From contig JAFWQM010000098.1 of assembly GCA_017509065.1 (NCBI GenBank), positions 1 to 18,616 on the forward strand: a stretch of DNA of 18,616 bases, given 5' to 3'. This DNA comes from Clostridia bacterium. Lineage in GTDB: Bacteria; Bacillota_A; Clostridia; Christensenellales; Aristaeellaceae. The notes beneath the pieces were generated by a model. That model did no database searches, was not told the DNA's origin, and saw only the letters and a program-made list of their open reading frames with translations. The position numbers and the translations under genes were made by a program. Shown one piece after another: positions 1-7,919 of the stretch. How positions within the stretch are numbered: position 1 is the stretch's first letter; each line of letters starts with the position of its first letter.

Positions 1-43
1 ATTATCTGCGGGCGATAAATCGGTCCATCCTGCGTCACTCAAC

Positions 44-137
44 CTTGAAATACCTCCAGTATTCCTGCGGTTTCGTTCCTTGTCTGGAACGATTTCTCAT
101 CCCGCATCTGAATTCACGATTCAATTGGGCGAGCAAT
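44..137 (-). repeat. Left copy of a 94-bp inverted repeat
   Basis: This stretch is the exact reverse complement of 18523-18616, 94 of 94 bases by eye. It contains an internal hairpin (GTTCC / GGAAC around a TTGTCT loop) and no plausible gene. Homology stops at 137: the right copy continues into a large folded element, while the left copy runs into a short tandem duplication and then the glycan cluster. Bases 1-43 outside the repeat show nothing recognisable. It looks like the tail module of a dispersed intergenic repeat. Because the right copy ends with the window, the true outer boundary is unknown. Confidence 0.93.
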
Positions 138-153
138 AGTTGGGCGAGCAATA
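125..153. repeat. Tandem 14-bp duplication at the inner edge of the left repeat
   Basis: TTGGGCGAGCAATA occurs at 125-138 and again at 140-153, one base apart (15-bp period). The first copy belongs to the 94-bp repeat and the second lies just outside it. It could be a scar of slippage or of insertion/excision at the repeat boundary. It is too short to assign to a mechanism. Confidence 0.8.
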
Positions 154-162
154 ATCAATAAA

Positions 163-664
163 ATGGAAATCAGCGCGGGGAGCATAATGTGCAGCATGTT
201 TTTTTCATTCAATATGATTGTTTCCCTTTCCATGGAGCACAGCGACCTGAAAGCCATTCTCCTGCCACTTCGATCCGTAGGCATGGATATGGTGCTGCAT
301 ATTTCCGCATTCGCAGGATTCTTTCTTCTCTGTCATGGGTGCGTACACATCTTATACACCCTGTTTGACCGAAAAGACAAACAGCTTGCGAAGGATGATC
401 GTGAAACGAAAGGAAACCACTGGTTTTTCCTCATTGCGTTCACCGTGATTGCAGCGTGTTGGACGCCTTCTTTCATCGCATTTTATCCCCTGCGGTATGC
501 ATTCGGACACAATTACCGCGCTCGCCGGATACTTCGGCACCGCAAAAATGGACGTTTCCTTCCCGATCCTGGTTACGCTGCTTTATGGTTCGGTTCTCTC
601 GCTGGGGACAGCACTGAAAGACGCCGCGTTTGGCGGGTTTTTGTGCGCGCTTGTACAGTCCGTT
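163..664 (+). pseudogene. Truncated, frameshifted remnant of a multi-membrane-spanning protein (DUF6020-like)
   Basis: The first reading frame (163 to about 490) encodes two to three hydrophobic segments and the motif WTPSFIAFYP. It then loses sense, and the sensible sequence resumes in the +1-shifted frame as CGMHSDTITALAGYFG and continues to about 664. The switch falls in a CCCC run at 487-490; removing one C joins the halves into FYPCGMHSDTI. From memory, a W-x-P-x-x-x-A-x-Y-P-G motif followed by D-T/S is typical of DUF6020-like membrane proteins of several hundred residues found in surface-polysaccharide loci, but I could not run a search. Only the N-terminal part remains, and the sequence after about 664 has no membrane character. 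The shifted frame runs by chance into the next gene, which has its own start. The family call is moderate; the frameshift and truncation are well supported. Confidence 0.6.
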
Positions 665-691
665 AATCACATAGGAATTAGGGTGAGAAAT

Positions 692-1771
692 ATGAATTAT
701 TATTCCAAAGAATTGTATGAGAATGAAAAGGTCCGAATGACCGCGGGCGTAAAGGCGCGGGACGACGCGGACGCCATCATGGAAATGATGGGGTATTGTG
801 CGCTGCCCGTGTTTTACGATGAGCTGGTAAAAAAGGAAGTCAAAAACCCGATCTCCAAATTCATTAAGCAGATCAAAATTTATCAGAACCTGAAGACTTC
901 TTACAGTCAGCTGAAGCAGGGCGATACGCTGTTGATCCAGTTTCCTCTGAAGCAGACCACCTTCTTTTACCAATTGCTGATCAACCGCCTGCGTTCAAGA
1001 GGCGTCAGGACCATTGCGCTGATCCATGATCTGCAATCTCTTCGCCATGGCAAGCTGAAATCCACGGCGATCGTGCGGAAAATCAAGATGAAAGTGACGG
1101 AAACCGCGATTCTGCACGGCGTAACAAAAATCATTGTCCATAACGACTGCATGGCCGAGCGGATGAAGCAGATGGGAGTGGACGGTGCAAAGCTGGTTTC
1201 GCTGGGACTTTTCGATTACCTGATCCCCAACTTCGATCCCGCCCTGCGGGAAGGCAAAACGGGAAAGAAAAAACCGGTGATCATCGCCGGGAACCTGCGC
1301 CCCAAAAAAGTGGGCTACGCCTATAATCTTCCCCCGAACTGCGATTTTCATCTTTATGGCGTGGACTTTGCCGGCAGGCTGCACGGGGCGTCCAAATACT
1401 TCGGCGCTTTCCCGCCGGAGGAGATACCCTATGTGATGGACGGCAGCTTCGGCCTGGTATGGGACGGCAGACTGGCCGAAACCTGCTCCGACGTTTTCGG
1501 CGACTACCTGCGGATCAACTGCCCCCATAAAATGTCCCTGTATCTGGCGTCCGGCCTCCCCGTGGCGATCTGGAAGCATGCCGCGCAGGCTGATTTTGTG
1601 ATTAAAAACAAAGCGGGTATCACTGTGGAATCGCTGTACGATCTTCATTCGGCGATCGACAAAGTAACAGAAGAGGAATACGCCGATATGAAAAAGAATG
1701 CAGAGCGTATCGGGGAAAGGCTGCGGGCAGGCGCTTTCCTGAAGGATGCCATCGCCCGCTGCGGCGGATAA
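692..1771 (+). CDS. Glycosyltransferase, Gtf3 / galactofuranosyltransferase-like
   Basis: This 359-residue protein is probably a cytoplasmic or membrane-associated transferase that adds a sugar from a nucleotide donor to a growing lipid-linked glycan. It lacks a signal peptide. The N-terminal Rossmann-like half contains DTLLIQFPLK (78-87) and TIALIHDLQSLR (107-118). The C-terminal half contains VIIAGNLRPK (196-205), GSFGLVWDG (251-259) and GDYLRINCPHKMSLYLASG (270-288). That last pattern is what I recall from the Gtf3 and WbbI-type beta-1,6-galactofuranosyltransferase group. The start at 692 is preferred over in-frame 449 because GGTGAG (682-687) sits just upstream and the sequence before 692 belongs to the upstream remnant. 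It is the first intact gene of a run of four glycan genes with short gaps. Donor and acceptor cannot be read from sequence. Confidence 0.82.
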   Translation: MNYYSKELYENEKVRMTAGVKARDDADAIMEMMGYCALPVFYDELVKKEVKNPISKFIKQIKIYQNLKTSYSQLKQGDTLLIQFPLKQTTFFYQLLINRLRSRGVRTIALIHDLQSLRHGKLKSTAIVRKIKMKVTETAILHGVTKIIVHNDCMAERMKQMGVDGAKLVSLGLFDYLIPNFDPALREGKTGKKKPVIIAGNLRPKKVGYAYNLPPNCDFHLYGVDFAGRLHGASKYFGAFPPEEIPYVMDGSFGLVWDGRLAETCSDVFGDYLRINCPHKMSLYLASGLPVAIWKHAAQADFVIKNKAGITVESLYDLHSAIDKVTEEEYADMKKNAERIGERLRAGAFLKDAIARCGG

Positions 1772-1786
1772 AAGGTGGAAAAGAAA

Positions 1787-2935
1787 ATGAGCCAAAAAAA
1801 GAAAGCCATGATCCTGTTTGATAATCTGTTTGTCCACCGCGGCGGCGTGGAAGTGGTGATGTGGCATATTATCAACAGACTGGTCAAGGAAGGGTACGAC
1901 GTTACCCTGGCCGCCATTCATTGGGCCGGTGACGAAGAAAAGGACGTGATTCCGCCCGGGGTGCACTTCGTCCGGCGTTACTGCCGCCGAAAGAATTACA
2001 GGGAGCATTCGCCGCGCTGGTTCGCCAACAGGATTTACGCGCGGATTTACAACGCCCTGATCGCGAATTACCTTTCTTTGCAAAACTTCGATCTGGCGAT
2101 TTCCATGCAGGAAAAATGGACCATGAAGCGGACGGACGGTATCCGGGCCAAACGGAAAATCGCGTGGGTTCATACGGATTATTCCACCCGCGTCAAAGCG
2201 GAGAAAGGCGCTTTCCCTACCGCGGCGGAGGAAAAAGCCTGCATGCAGCGGTTTGAAAAGGTCGTGTGCGTATCGGAAACCGCAAAAAACGGTATTATTC
2301 AAACGCTGGGTGATCCGGGCAATCTCTGTGTTCTGTATAATCCCATCGACGCAAACGGCATCCGGGCGCGGGCTCAGGCTCCGTGTCCGGTGAAGCGGGA
2401 TGCGGACCGGCCTTTGCTCGTTTCGGTAGGACGGCTGGTGGCCGAAAAGCAGTATCTGATGCTGCTGAAAGCGTGCAGGCTGCTGCAGGAAACCGTGCCA
2501 TTTGATCTATGGATCATCGGAGACGGCGAAGAGAGAGAAACGCTGGAAAAGTATATCACCGAACACCATATGTCCTATGTCCGTCTCCTGGGCGCGCAGG
2601 ACAATCCGTTTCCTTATGTATGCCAGGCTGACCTGTTTGTCAGCAGTTCGGTGACGGAGGGCTACGGCCTGACGATTCAGGAAGCGCTGATCCTGGATGT
2701 GCCCGTGGTCGCCGTATCCTGCCCGGCGGTTTTGGAATCGCTTGATCCAAGATACGGATTGCTGACCGGCAACTCCGAGACGGAGCTGGCGGAGGGCATG
2801 AAAAAAGTGCTCCAGCATCCCGAACTGATGAAGAGTTTCAGGGAAAAGATCACCGGCGCCTGCCTTGGAGAAGAAATGTACGAAAAACGGCTGCAGGCAA
2901 TATGCGGTCTGCTGAAAAGCGTCGGGAATGTTTGA
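1787..2935 (+). CDS. GT4-family glycosyltransferase
   Basis: This 382-residue retaining GT-B transferase would use an NDP-sugar to extend the surface glycan. Visible landmarks are the N-terminal acceptor domain opening DNLFVHRGGVE (12-22), IAWVHTDYS (125-133), the donor domain start LLVSVGRLVAEKQY (210-223), LWIIGDGEE (241-249), and the EGYGLTIQEA motif (291-300), where the E-x7-E pair (E291, E299) binds the nucleotide sugar in GT4 enzymes. A GTG at 1775 opens the frame, but AAAGGTGGA (1771-1779) is a good ribosome binding site for the ATG at 1787, so that start is used. The gene begins 15 bp after the previous stop and is probably co-transcribed with it. There is no signal peptide or membrane anchor. 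The linkage made is unknown. Confidence 0.88.
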   Translation: MSQKKKAMILFDNLFVHRGGVEVVMWHIINRLVKEGYDVTLAAIHWAGDEEKDVIPPGVHFVRRYCRRKNYREHSPRWFANRIYARIYNALIANYLSLQNFDLAISMQEKWTMKRTDGIRAKRKIAWVHTDYSTRVKAEKGAFPTAAEEKACMQRFEKVVCVSETAKNGIIQTLGDPGNLCVLYNPIDANGIRARAQAPCPVKRDADRPLLVSVGRLVAEKQYLMLLKACRLLQETVPFDLWIIGDGEERETLEKYITEHHMSYVRLLGAQDNPFPYVCQADLFVSSSVTEGYGLTIQEALILDVPVVAVSCPAVLESLDPRYGLLTGNSETELAEGMKKVLQHPELMKSFREKITGACLGEEMYEKRLQAICGLLKSVGNV

Positions 2936-2955
2936 TTCACAGAGGAGATGAAAGC

Positions 2956-3987
2956 ATGCAGTTCACGGTGATCGTTCCGATCTATAAGGTGGAAGAATAT
3001 CTGGAAAGATGCATTGACAGTATTTTGGCGCAGACGTTTCCCGATTTCGAGGTGATCCTGGTAGACGACGGTTCCCCGGACGGCTGCCCTCAAATCTGCG
3101 ACGCTTACGCAAAAAAAGACAGTCGGGTGCGCGTCATTCACAAGCCCAACGGCGGCCTGGTTTCCGCCCGAAACGCGGGCATTTTCGCCGCAAAGGGCGA
3201 TTATGTCACCTATGTGGACGGCGATGACTGGGTGAAGCCCAATCTGCTTCAGTTCATTCACGACAGAATTGCCGAATCCGCCGAGCCGGTGGATATGGTG
3301 ATGTTCGCTTCGGAAAATGTATTCATTGATCATACGGATTCAATCATCAACAAAGTGCCGGAAGGCTGGTATGACCGGCAGCGGCTGGAAAAGGAAATCT
3401 TTCCCTATCTGCTCAGCGACCGGCGCAACGGCTTTTTTATCGGTACGATGATCCAGGGACATATCTGGAACAAGCCCTGCAGACGGGAATTGCAGACAGA
3501 GCACTATGTTCGGGACGAGCGGATCCGCATGTTCACGGACGTGCCCATGACCTATGAGATCCTGCTCAACTGCAATCGTGTGTATATCTGCAATGAACCC
3601 CTGTACCTGTACAACCAGATGAACACGGGCTCTATTATTTCCCTTGGCAAAATGAATTACCTGACGGAGAGCTTCTCCTTCCTGGTGGCCTATTTGCAGG
3701 AGCGGCTGCGGGGGTACGGCGATTCCGTGGATCGGCAGCTGAACGATTATCCCGTTCACCTGATCATCAGAAACGCCATTTGGGAAATTAAAAAAGATCA
3801 GCCGTTCAGCCAGGCGGTAAAGAATATCAAAGCCGGCCTGAAAAAAACCGGGATGCTGCGGTGCGTCAGCTTAAAGGGCTTGCCCAGAAACCCAAAGATA
3901 CTTGTTCTGCTGTTCAAGCTTCATCTGTATACCCCCGCGATGCTGCTGTGCGCCGTGAAAGCGCGAAAAAGCGCGGCAAAAAAATAG
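2956..3987 (+). CDS. GT2-family (GT-A fold) glycosyltransferase
   Basis: This 343-residue inverting transferase has a classic GT2 N-terminus: FTVIVPIYKVEEYLERCIDS (3-22), VDDGSPDG (36-43) and NGGLVSARNAG (65-75). It also has YVDGDDWV (86-93), which carries the DXD-type metal/UDP-sugar site. The C-terminal third is a variable region with a basic tail and an amphipathic stretch that may contact the membrane. The chosen ATG at 2956 has AGAGGAG at 2941-2947. The longer in-frame start at 2902 lies inside the preceding gene and has no ribosome binding site. The gap to the GT4 gene is 20 bp. It ends in TAG, showing that amber works as an ordinary stop here. The family resembles EpsJ/WcaA-type capsule and exopolysaccharide enzymes; the sugar transferred is unknown. 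Confidence 0.9.
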   Translation: MQFTVIVPIYKVEEYLERCIDSILAQTFPDFEVILVDDGSPDGCPQICDAYAKKDSRVRVIHKPNGGLVSARNAGIFAAKGDYVTYVDGDDWVKPNLLQFIHDRIAESAEPVDMVMFASENVFIDHTDSIINKVPEGWYDRQRLEKEIFPYLLSDRRNGFFIGTMIQGHIWNKPCRRELQTEHYVRDERIRMFTDVPMTYEILLNCNRVYICNEPLYLYNQMNTGSIISLGKMNYLTESFSFLVAYLQERLRGYGDSVDRQLNDYPVHLIIRNAIWEIKKDQPFSQAVKNIKAGLKKTGMLRCVSLKGLPRNPKILVLLFKLHLYTPAMLLCAVKARKSAAKK

Positions 3988-4047
3988 ACGCCTCAGCGCG
4001 ATCCCCCAAACGAATTCCGCTGTTTTATGAGAAAGGACCGCCAGCTC

Positions 4048-5586
4048 ATGAAAATCCAACGAACGAAAAACGCCGCGCGCAATATCGTTTTCGGCACCAT
4101 GCTGAAAACGGTGAAGATGGTATCTCCTTTCATCATCCGTTCCTTCATGCTGCATTACCTCGGCGTGCAGTATCTGGGCCTGAATGGATTGTTCACATCG
4201 ATCCTTTCTTTTCTGAACCTGGCGGAGCTGGGCGTGGGCAGCGCCATGGTGTTCAGCATGTACAAGCCCATTGCGGAGGACGACACGGAGTCCATCTGCG
4301 CGTTAATGAAGCTGTACAGGACCTTTTACCGGATCATTGGCCTTTTTATCGCCGTGATGGGCCTGGCGCTGACGCCGTTTTTGCGGAATCTCATCAAGGG
4401 CGATATCCCCGCGGATATGAACCTGTACATCCTGTACTTCATGAACCTGGGCAATACGGTGCTTACCTACTGGCTGTTTGCTTACAAGAACTGCCTGCTC
4501 AACGCCCACCAGCGCAACGACGTGGTGAGCAAGGTGGCGCTTATCATCCATCTGGTGGAATACGCGCTGAAAATCCTCGCGGTGGTGATCTTCCACAACT
4601 ACTATCTGTATCTGGTGGTTCAGCTGCTGGCACAGATTTCGATCAATCTGGTCATTTCCGTCCGGGTGTCAAAGCTGTACCCCAATTACAAGCCCGTAGG
4701 AAACCTGCCCAAGGAGAAGGTGATGGACATCGTCAAGCGGGTGCGCGACCTGTTCACCTCAAAATTCTCCTTCGTCATTTTCAATTCGGCTGATACGCTG
4801 GTCATTTCCTCGTTCATGGGCCTGACGGCGCTGGCCATTTACCAGAATTATTATTACATCGTTACGTCCCTGCGCACCATGCTTGAGGTGGTGATCGGGG
4901 CGTGCATCGCCGGCGTGGGCAACAGCCTGGTCACGGAAAGCGAGGAAAAAAACTATCGCGACCTGGAGAGGTTCAGCCTGCTGTTCAGCTGGCTGATGGG
5001 CGTCAGCAGCGCCATGCTCCTGTGCCTGTATCAGCCGTTCATGCAGTTCTGGATGGGCGAGGAAAACATGCTCACCATCAATTACGTGGTCTGCTTTGTC
5101 ATCTACTTCTATTCCATGGGCATCAACATGCTGATCAATATGTTCAAGGACGCCGCGGGGATATGGCGGCGGGATCGCTGGCGGCCCCTGACCGGCGCGC
5201 TGGTAAACCTTGGGCTGAACCTGGCCACGGTGAAGTGGCTGGGACTGTACGGCGTGCTGCTGTCCTCCGTGGTCTCCATCGCAGTGGTCCAGATCCCCTG
5301 GCTGTTTCATAATTTGTTCGCCGAGGTATTCCCAAGAAAATACATGTGGCAGTACATCCGGTTCTTCGGCAGCTTCGTCGGTCTGGCTCTGGTGTCATGC
5401 GCGTGCTCCTGGTTCCTGTGCGGCCTGCTGCATCTGAGTCTGTGGCCGACGCTGATCGTGAACGCCTGCATCAGCTTCATCATTCCCAATATCCTGTTCT
5501 TCCTGGCTTACGGCCGCAGCCCCATGTTCAAGAAGAGCGTGGGCAAGGTAAAGCGCGCGGTGCTGCGTAAACTGCGCCGCGGATAA
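4048..5586 (+). CDS. Wzx-type polysaccharide flippase (MOP superfamily)
   Basis: This 512-residue polytopic membrane protein would flip the lipid-linked repeat unit built by the upstream transferases across the cytoplasmic membrane. The start MKIQRTKNAARNIVFGTMLK is typical of oligosaccharide flippases, followed by about 12 to 14 hydrophobic segments, for example LYGVLLSSVVSIAVVQIPW and the C-terminal LIVNACISFIIPNILFFLAY. GLNGLFTSILSFLNLAELGV near the N-terminus is a hallmark of clostridial and streptococcal Wzx proteins. The ATG at 4048 is preferred because GAAAGGA lies at 4031-4037; the ATG at 4027 has no Shine-Dalgarno sequence. It lies 60 bp behind the GT2 gene. No polymerase (Wzy) or priming transferase is present in the window, so the partner genes must lie to the left or elsewhere. 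Confidence 0.9.
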   Translation: MKIQRTKNAARNIVFGTMLKTVKMVSPFIIRSFMLHYLGVQYLGLNGLFTSILSFLNLAELGVGSAMVFSMYKPIAEDDTESICALMKLYRTFYRIIGLFIAVMGLALTPFLRNLIKGDIPADMNLYILYFMNLGNTVLTYWLFAYKNCLLNAHQRNDVVSKVALIIHLVEYALKILAVVIFHNYYLYLVVQLLAQISINLVISVRVSKLYPNYKPVGNLPKEKVMDIVKRVRDLFTSKFSFVIFNSADTLVISSFMGLTALAIYQNYYYIVTSLRTMLEVVIGACIAGVGNSLVTESEEKNYRDLERFSLLFSWLMGVSSAMLLCLYQPFMQFWMGEENMLTINYVVCFVIYFYSMGINMLINMFKDAAGIWRRDRWRPLTGALVNLGLNLATVKWLGLYGVLLSSVVSIAVVQIPWLFHNLFAEVFPRKYMWQYIRFFGSFVGLALVSCACSWFLCGLLHLSLWPTLIVNACISFIIPNILFFLAYGRSPMFKKSVGKVKRAVLRKLRRG

Positions 5587-5627
5587 CAGTTCTTCTTTGG
5601 CCACATCGCATCAGAAAAGGATACGCT

Positions 5628-6528
5628 ATGAAAAAAAGTACTCTGCCTTATGATGCTCCTTTTTGCCGCGCTCCTGACGGGATGCCAGAGCGCGCAGTTT
5701 TCGGATGCGCACGAGGCGAAGCCTGCCGAAATCGCGCCGACCCCGGTTCCGCTCCCGACCCTTGACCCCAATGCGACCAAAGAAGAAAAAATGGCTTTTT
5801 ACCGAAGCGCCGTGGAACAGGAGGATCGGATCATCGTTTTTTCTTCGGAGGACGGCTTCTATTCAAAGGATGTATCCTTGACGCTGACAGCGGAAGGCGC
5901 AGCAGATATTTACTATACGGACGACGGAAGCGAACCGAGCTATCGCAGCATGGGATACACGCGCGCCATTCCCCTTGCCGAGACGGACGCGGAACTGCCG
6001 CGCTGCATGGTGATTCGTGCTGTGGCGTATTACGCGGACGGAACGAAGTCTCCTGTATTTACACACACTTACTTTTTAAATACCAAAATCGGCAAGCGCT
6101 TTTCCGTCCCTGTTTTTTCCATGAGCAATTCTTTTGGCCTGAAGAGCGGGAAGAACACGGCGGACAATGATACGCTGGGCGATGTCCTGGACCCCGAAAG
6201 CCCCCGTTACGCTCTGCTGTTTGCAAAGCTCATGGAAATCCAGGGATACCGGACATACTTTGTTGGGAAAGTCACCGGGCTGCTGAAAGAAGCATTGAGC
6301 AAAGACGCGATGCTTTCCGCATTAAAAGAGCTGCATAACGCAAGAAACAGCGATATGCAGCGTTACTTCACCCGGATCGAAGCGCTCCGGAAAACGAGAA
6401 ATTCAGGCGTTTGGATGAAGAAAAACGATTTCAATACGGCTTACAGCGCTCTGACCAATTACGTCAAAGCGCGGCCCGACGCCGTAACGCGGCAACTTGA
6501 ACAGCATTTTCCCGAGGAAGCTAAGTAA
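5628..6528 (+). pseudogene. CotH-like lipoprotein, frameshifted in the signal peptide and lacking the CotH core
   Basis: An AAAAGG site (5615-5620) precedes ATG 5628, but that frame does not reach the body of the protein. Dropping one A from the A7 run (5631-5637) gives MKKVLCLMMLLFAALLTGCQ, a textbook lipoprotein signal with lipobox LTGC (Cys19). The body, open from ATG 5650, has a chitobiase/beta-hexosaminidase C-terminal-like domain (about residues 65-150, YYTDDGSEPSYRS). This is followed directly by an alpha-helical tail ending VKARPDAVTRQLEQHF, which resembles the C-terminus of CotH proteins. The CotH kinase-like core of several hundred residues expected between them is missing; the junction is near 6120-6175. 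Total length is 299 residues. The intact ancestor would be a surface-anchored CotH protein. The A7 frameshift could be mutation, slippage-based phase switching or sequencing error. Confidence 0.65.
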
Positions 6529-6571
6529 AAGGTAAGTGATCCGCGGCGCAGCGCGCGCATCCAAATTGCTT

Positions 6572-6877
6572 TCAGGATACCGTCTCCTGCGCGGAGGTTA
6601 TCAGCTGAACCTGCTCCATGGCATATGATCCCGCCTGCATCACAGAAGCGGGGAAAAACGCGCTCGCGGCAATCGAAACGATCAGGGCGATGACGATCGG
6701 CAAATAAGCAAAACGCCGGGATGCCCGCGGAATCTTCATGAAAAGCGAAATGATCAGCCCCAGCAGAACGATCGCCAGGCATGGCAAAAGGAGGCTGGTC
6801 AGTCCCTCCGCGTCAAACACGACGCCGGGATAGAAAAAAAGAAGAACGCCTGTCAGCAGTTCACTCAGCTTTTCCAT
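6572..6877 (-). CDS. Small hydrophobic membrane protein of unknown function
   Basis: This 101-residue protein starts MEKLSELLTGVLLFFYPG. It has two clear membrane segments (LTSLLLPCLAIVLLGLIISL and YLPIVIALIVSIAASAFF) and probably a third, weaker one at the N-terminus. I do not recognise a family. The ATG lies 7 bp after the stop of the upstream zinc-ribbon membrane gene on the same strand, and its own ribosome binding site is poor. Translation therefore probably depends on coupling, and the amber codon in the upstream gene could reduce its expression. It converges with the CotH-like gene, with only 43 bp between them and no obvious terminator. The two minus-strand genes may encode subunits of one membrane complex; this is inference from adjacency alone. 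Confidence 0.6.
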   Translation of the reverse strand: MEKLSELLTGVLLFFYPGVVFDAEGLTSLLLPCLAIVLLGLIISLFMKIPRASRRFAYLPIVIALIVSIAASAFFPASVMQAGSYAMEQVQLITSAQETVS

Positions 6878-6884
6878 GGACTGT

Positions 6885-7754
6885 TTACACTTCCCTGTAC
6901 GGCAGCGCCGAATGCTTTCTCGCTTTTAAACTCATGATGAGGGCAAACGCCGAAACCGCGGTCTTGACTGCGCTGCTTGCGGTCAGCAGAACGTCCGGCG
7001 ACAGCGTATTCGTGATCTGAGGAATAAGATACCAGAAATCGAGAATCAGAGGGATGAGCAGCAATACAGCGGAAACGAGCCGCGGCTTCACCGTGCGCCG
7101 GAGCAGGGGGAACAGCAGAATCACAGCCGCGAGGAAATACAGAAGAGAAGGAACGATCTGCATCTGCATCCAATTGAGCTGATCAACGAAAGCGAGCGTT
7201 CTGCCCAGGATAATCCTGACCAGCGGGAGGATCAGGATACACAGAAGAAGGATCCAGTAAACACGGCGCTGCCATCTTTTTTCCCGAAGAAAGCGTTTGG
7301 TTTTCGGAGATTTTGACGGTTCATTCTGAAGACTGCGTTTCGTTTGGGCATTCTGCGCTGATTCCAGTGCGTATTGAAACAGCTATTCTCTCTGCTGACG
7401 CTTGACTTCTTCGGGAACATCATCTTCGGAAGCCCAGGCTTTTTCGGCTTCCCCGGCGGATTCGGAAGGGCCGCCCGGGATGTCGGAAAAATAGCGCTGT
7501 GCCATTTCGCGCGAGATATCATCAGGATTCTGCACCGTTGGCCGGGGAGCGTTTTCTTCTTCGGTACGCCCTTGCGCTTCTGCCGGTGAACCGACCGGAG
7601 CCGCCGGGTTTCCCATTTGTTTTTCCATCGCGCCGGATGGCAGATCGGCGATTGAAAACACCTGCCCGCATTTCCCGCAGCGCACTGTTTTATATTCCTG
7701 CGGAATCTGCTTCATCTGATATTCTTCTCCGCAAAGGGGACATCTGAACGACAC
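6885..7754 (-). pseudogene. Zinc-ribbon multi-span membrane protein interrupted by an in-frame TAG
   Basis: A single frame runs from GTG 7754 (GGGAGAG eight bases upstream) to TAA 6885-6887, broken once by TAG at 7383-7385 (codon 124). Part one has a double CxxC zinc ribbon (C5, C8, C26, C29: RCPLCGEEY and VRCGKCGQVF) followed by a charged, proline-rich linker. Part two, read through the amber, continues the linker as LFQYALESAQNAQTKRS and then gives about four hydrophobic segments, including VYWILLLCILILPLVRIIL near residue 165 and LVSAVLLLIPLILDFWYLI. The frame, composition and domain logic continue across the stop, so this was one gene of about 289 residues. CAG to TAG is a one-base change and would restore Gln. 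Part two could still start internally at 7169 or 7163, but that would lose the first membrane segment. The function is unknown. Confidence 0.7.
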
Positions 7755-7919
7755 AATGATTACTCTCCCTTCCCTTTCACCATGCCGGCTTTTTGAAACG
7801 GAATAAAACCAGAATCTTTTTATCATGAGACCTGTAGAAAGAAAATGGAAAAATTGGGATCGGTCAGGAAGGCTTGCGACAAAACCGAAAAGCAAAACAA
7901 TCACGACAGATGGTAAGCT

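Noticed and set aside
7383..7385. Reassignment of TAG to an amino acid genome-wide
   Set aside because: The GT2 gene ends in TAG (3985-3987) at a sensible family length with no coherent extension, so TAG appears to be a normal stop.
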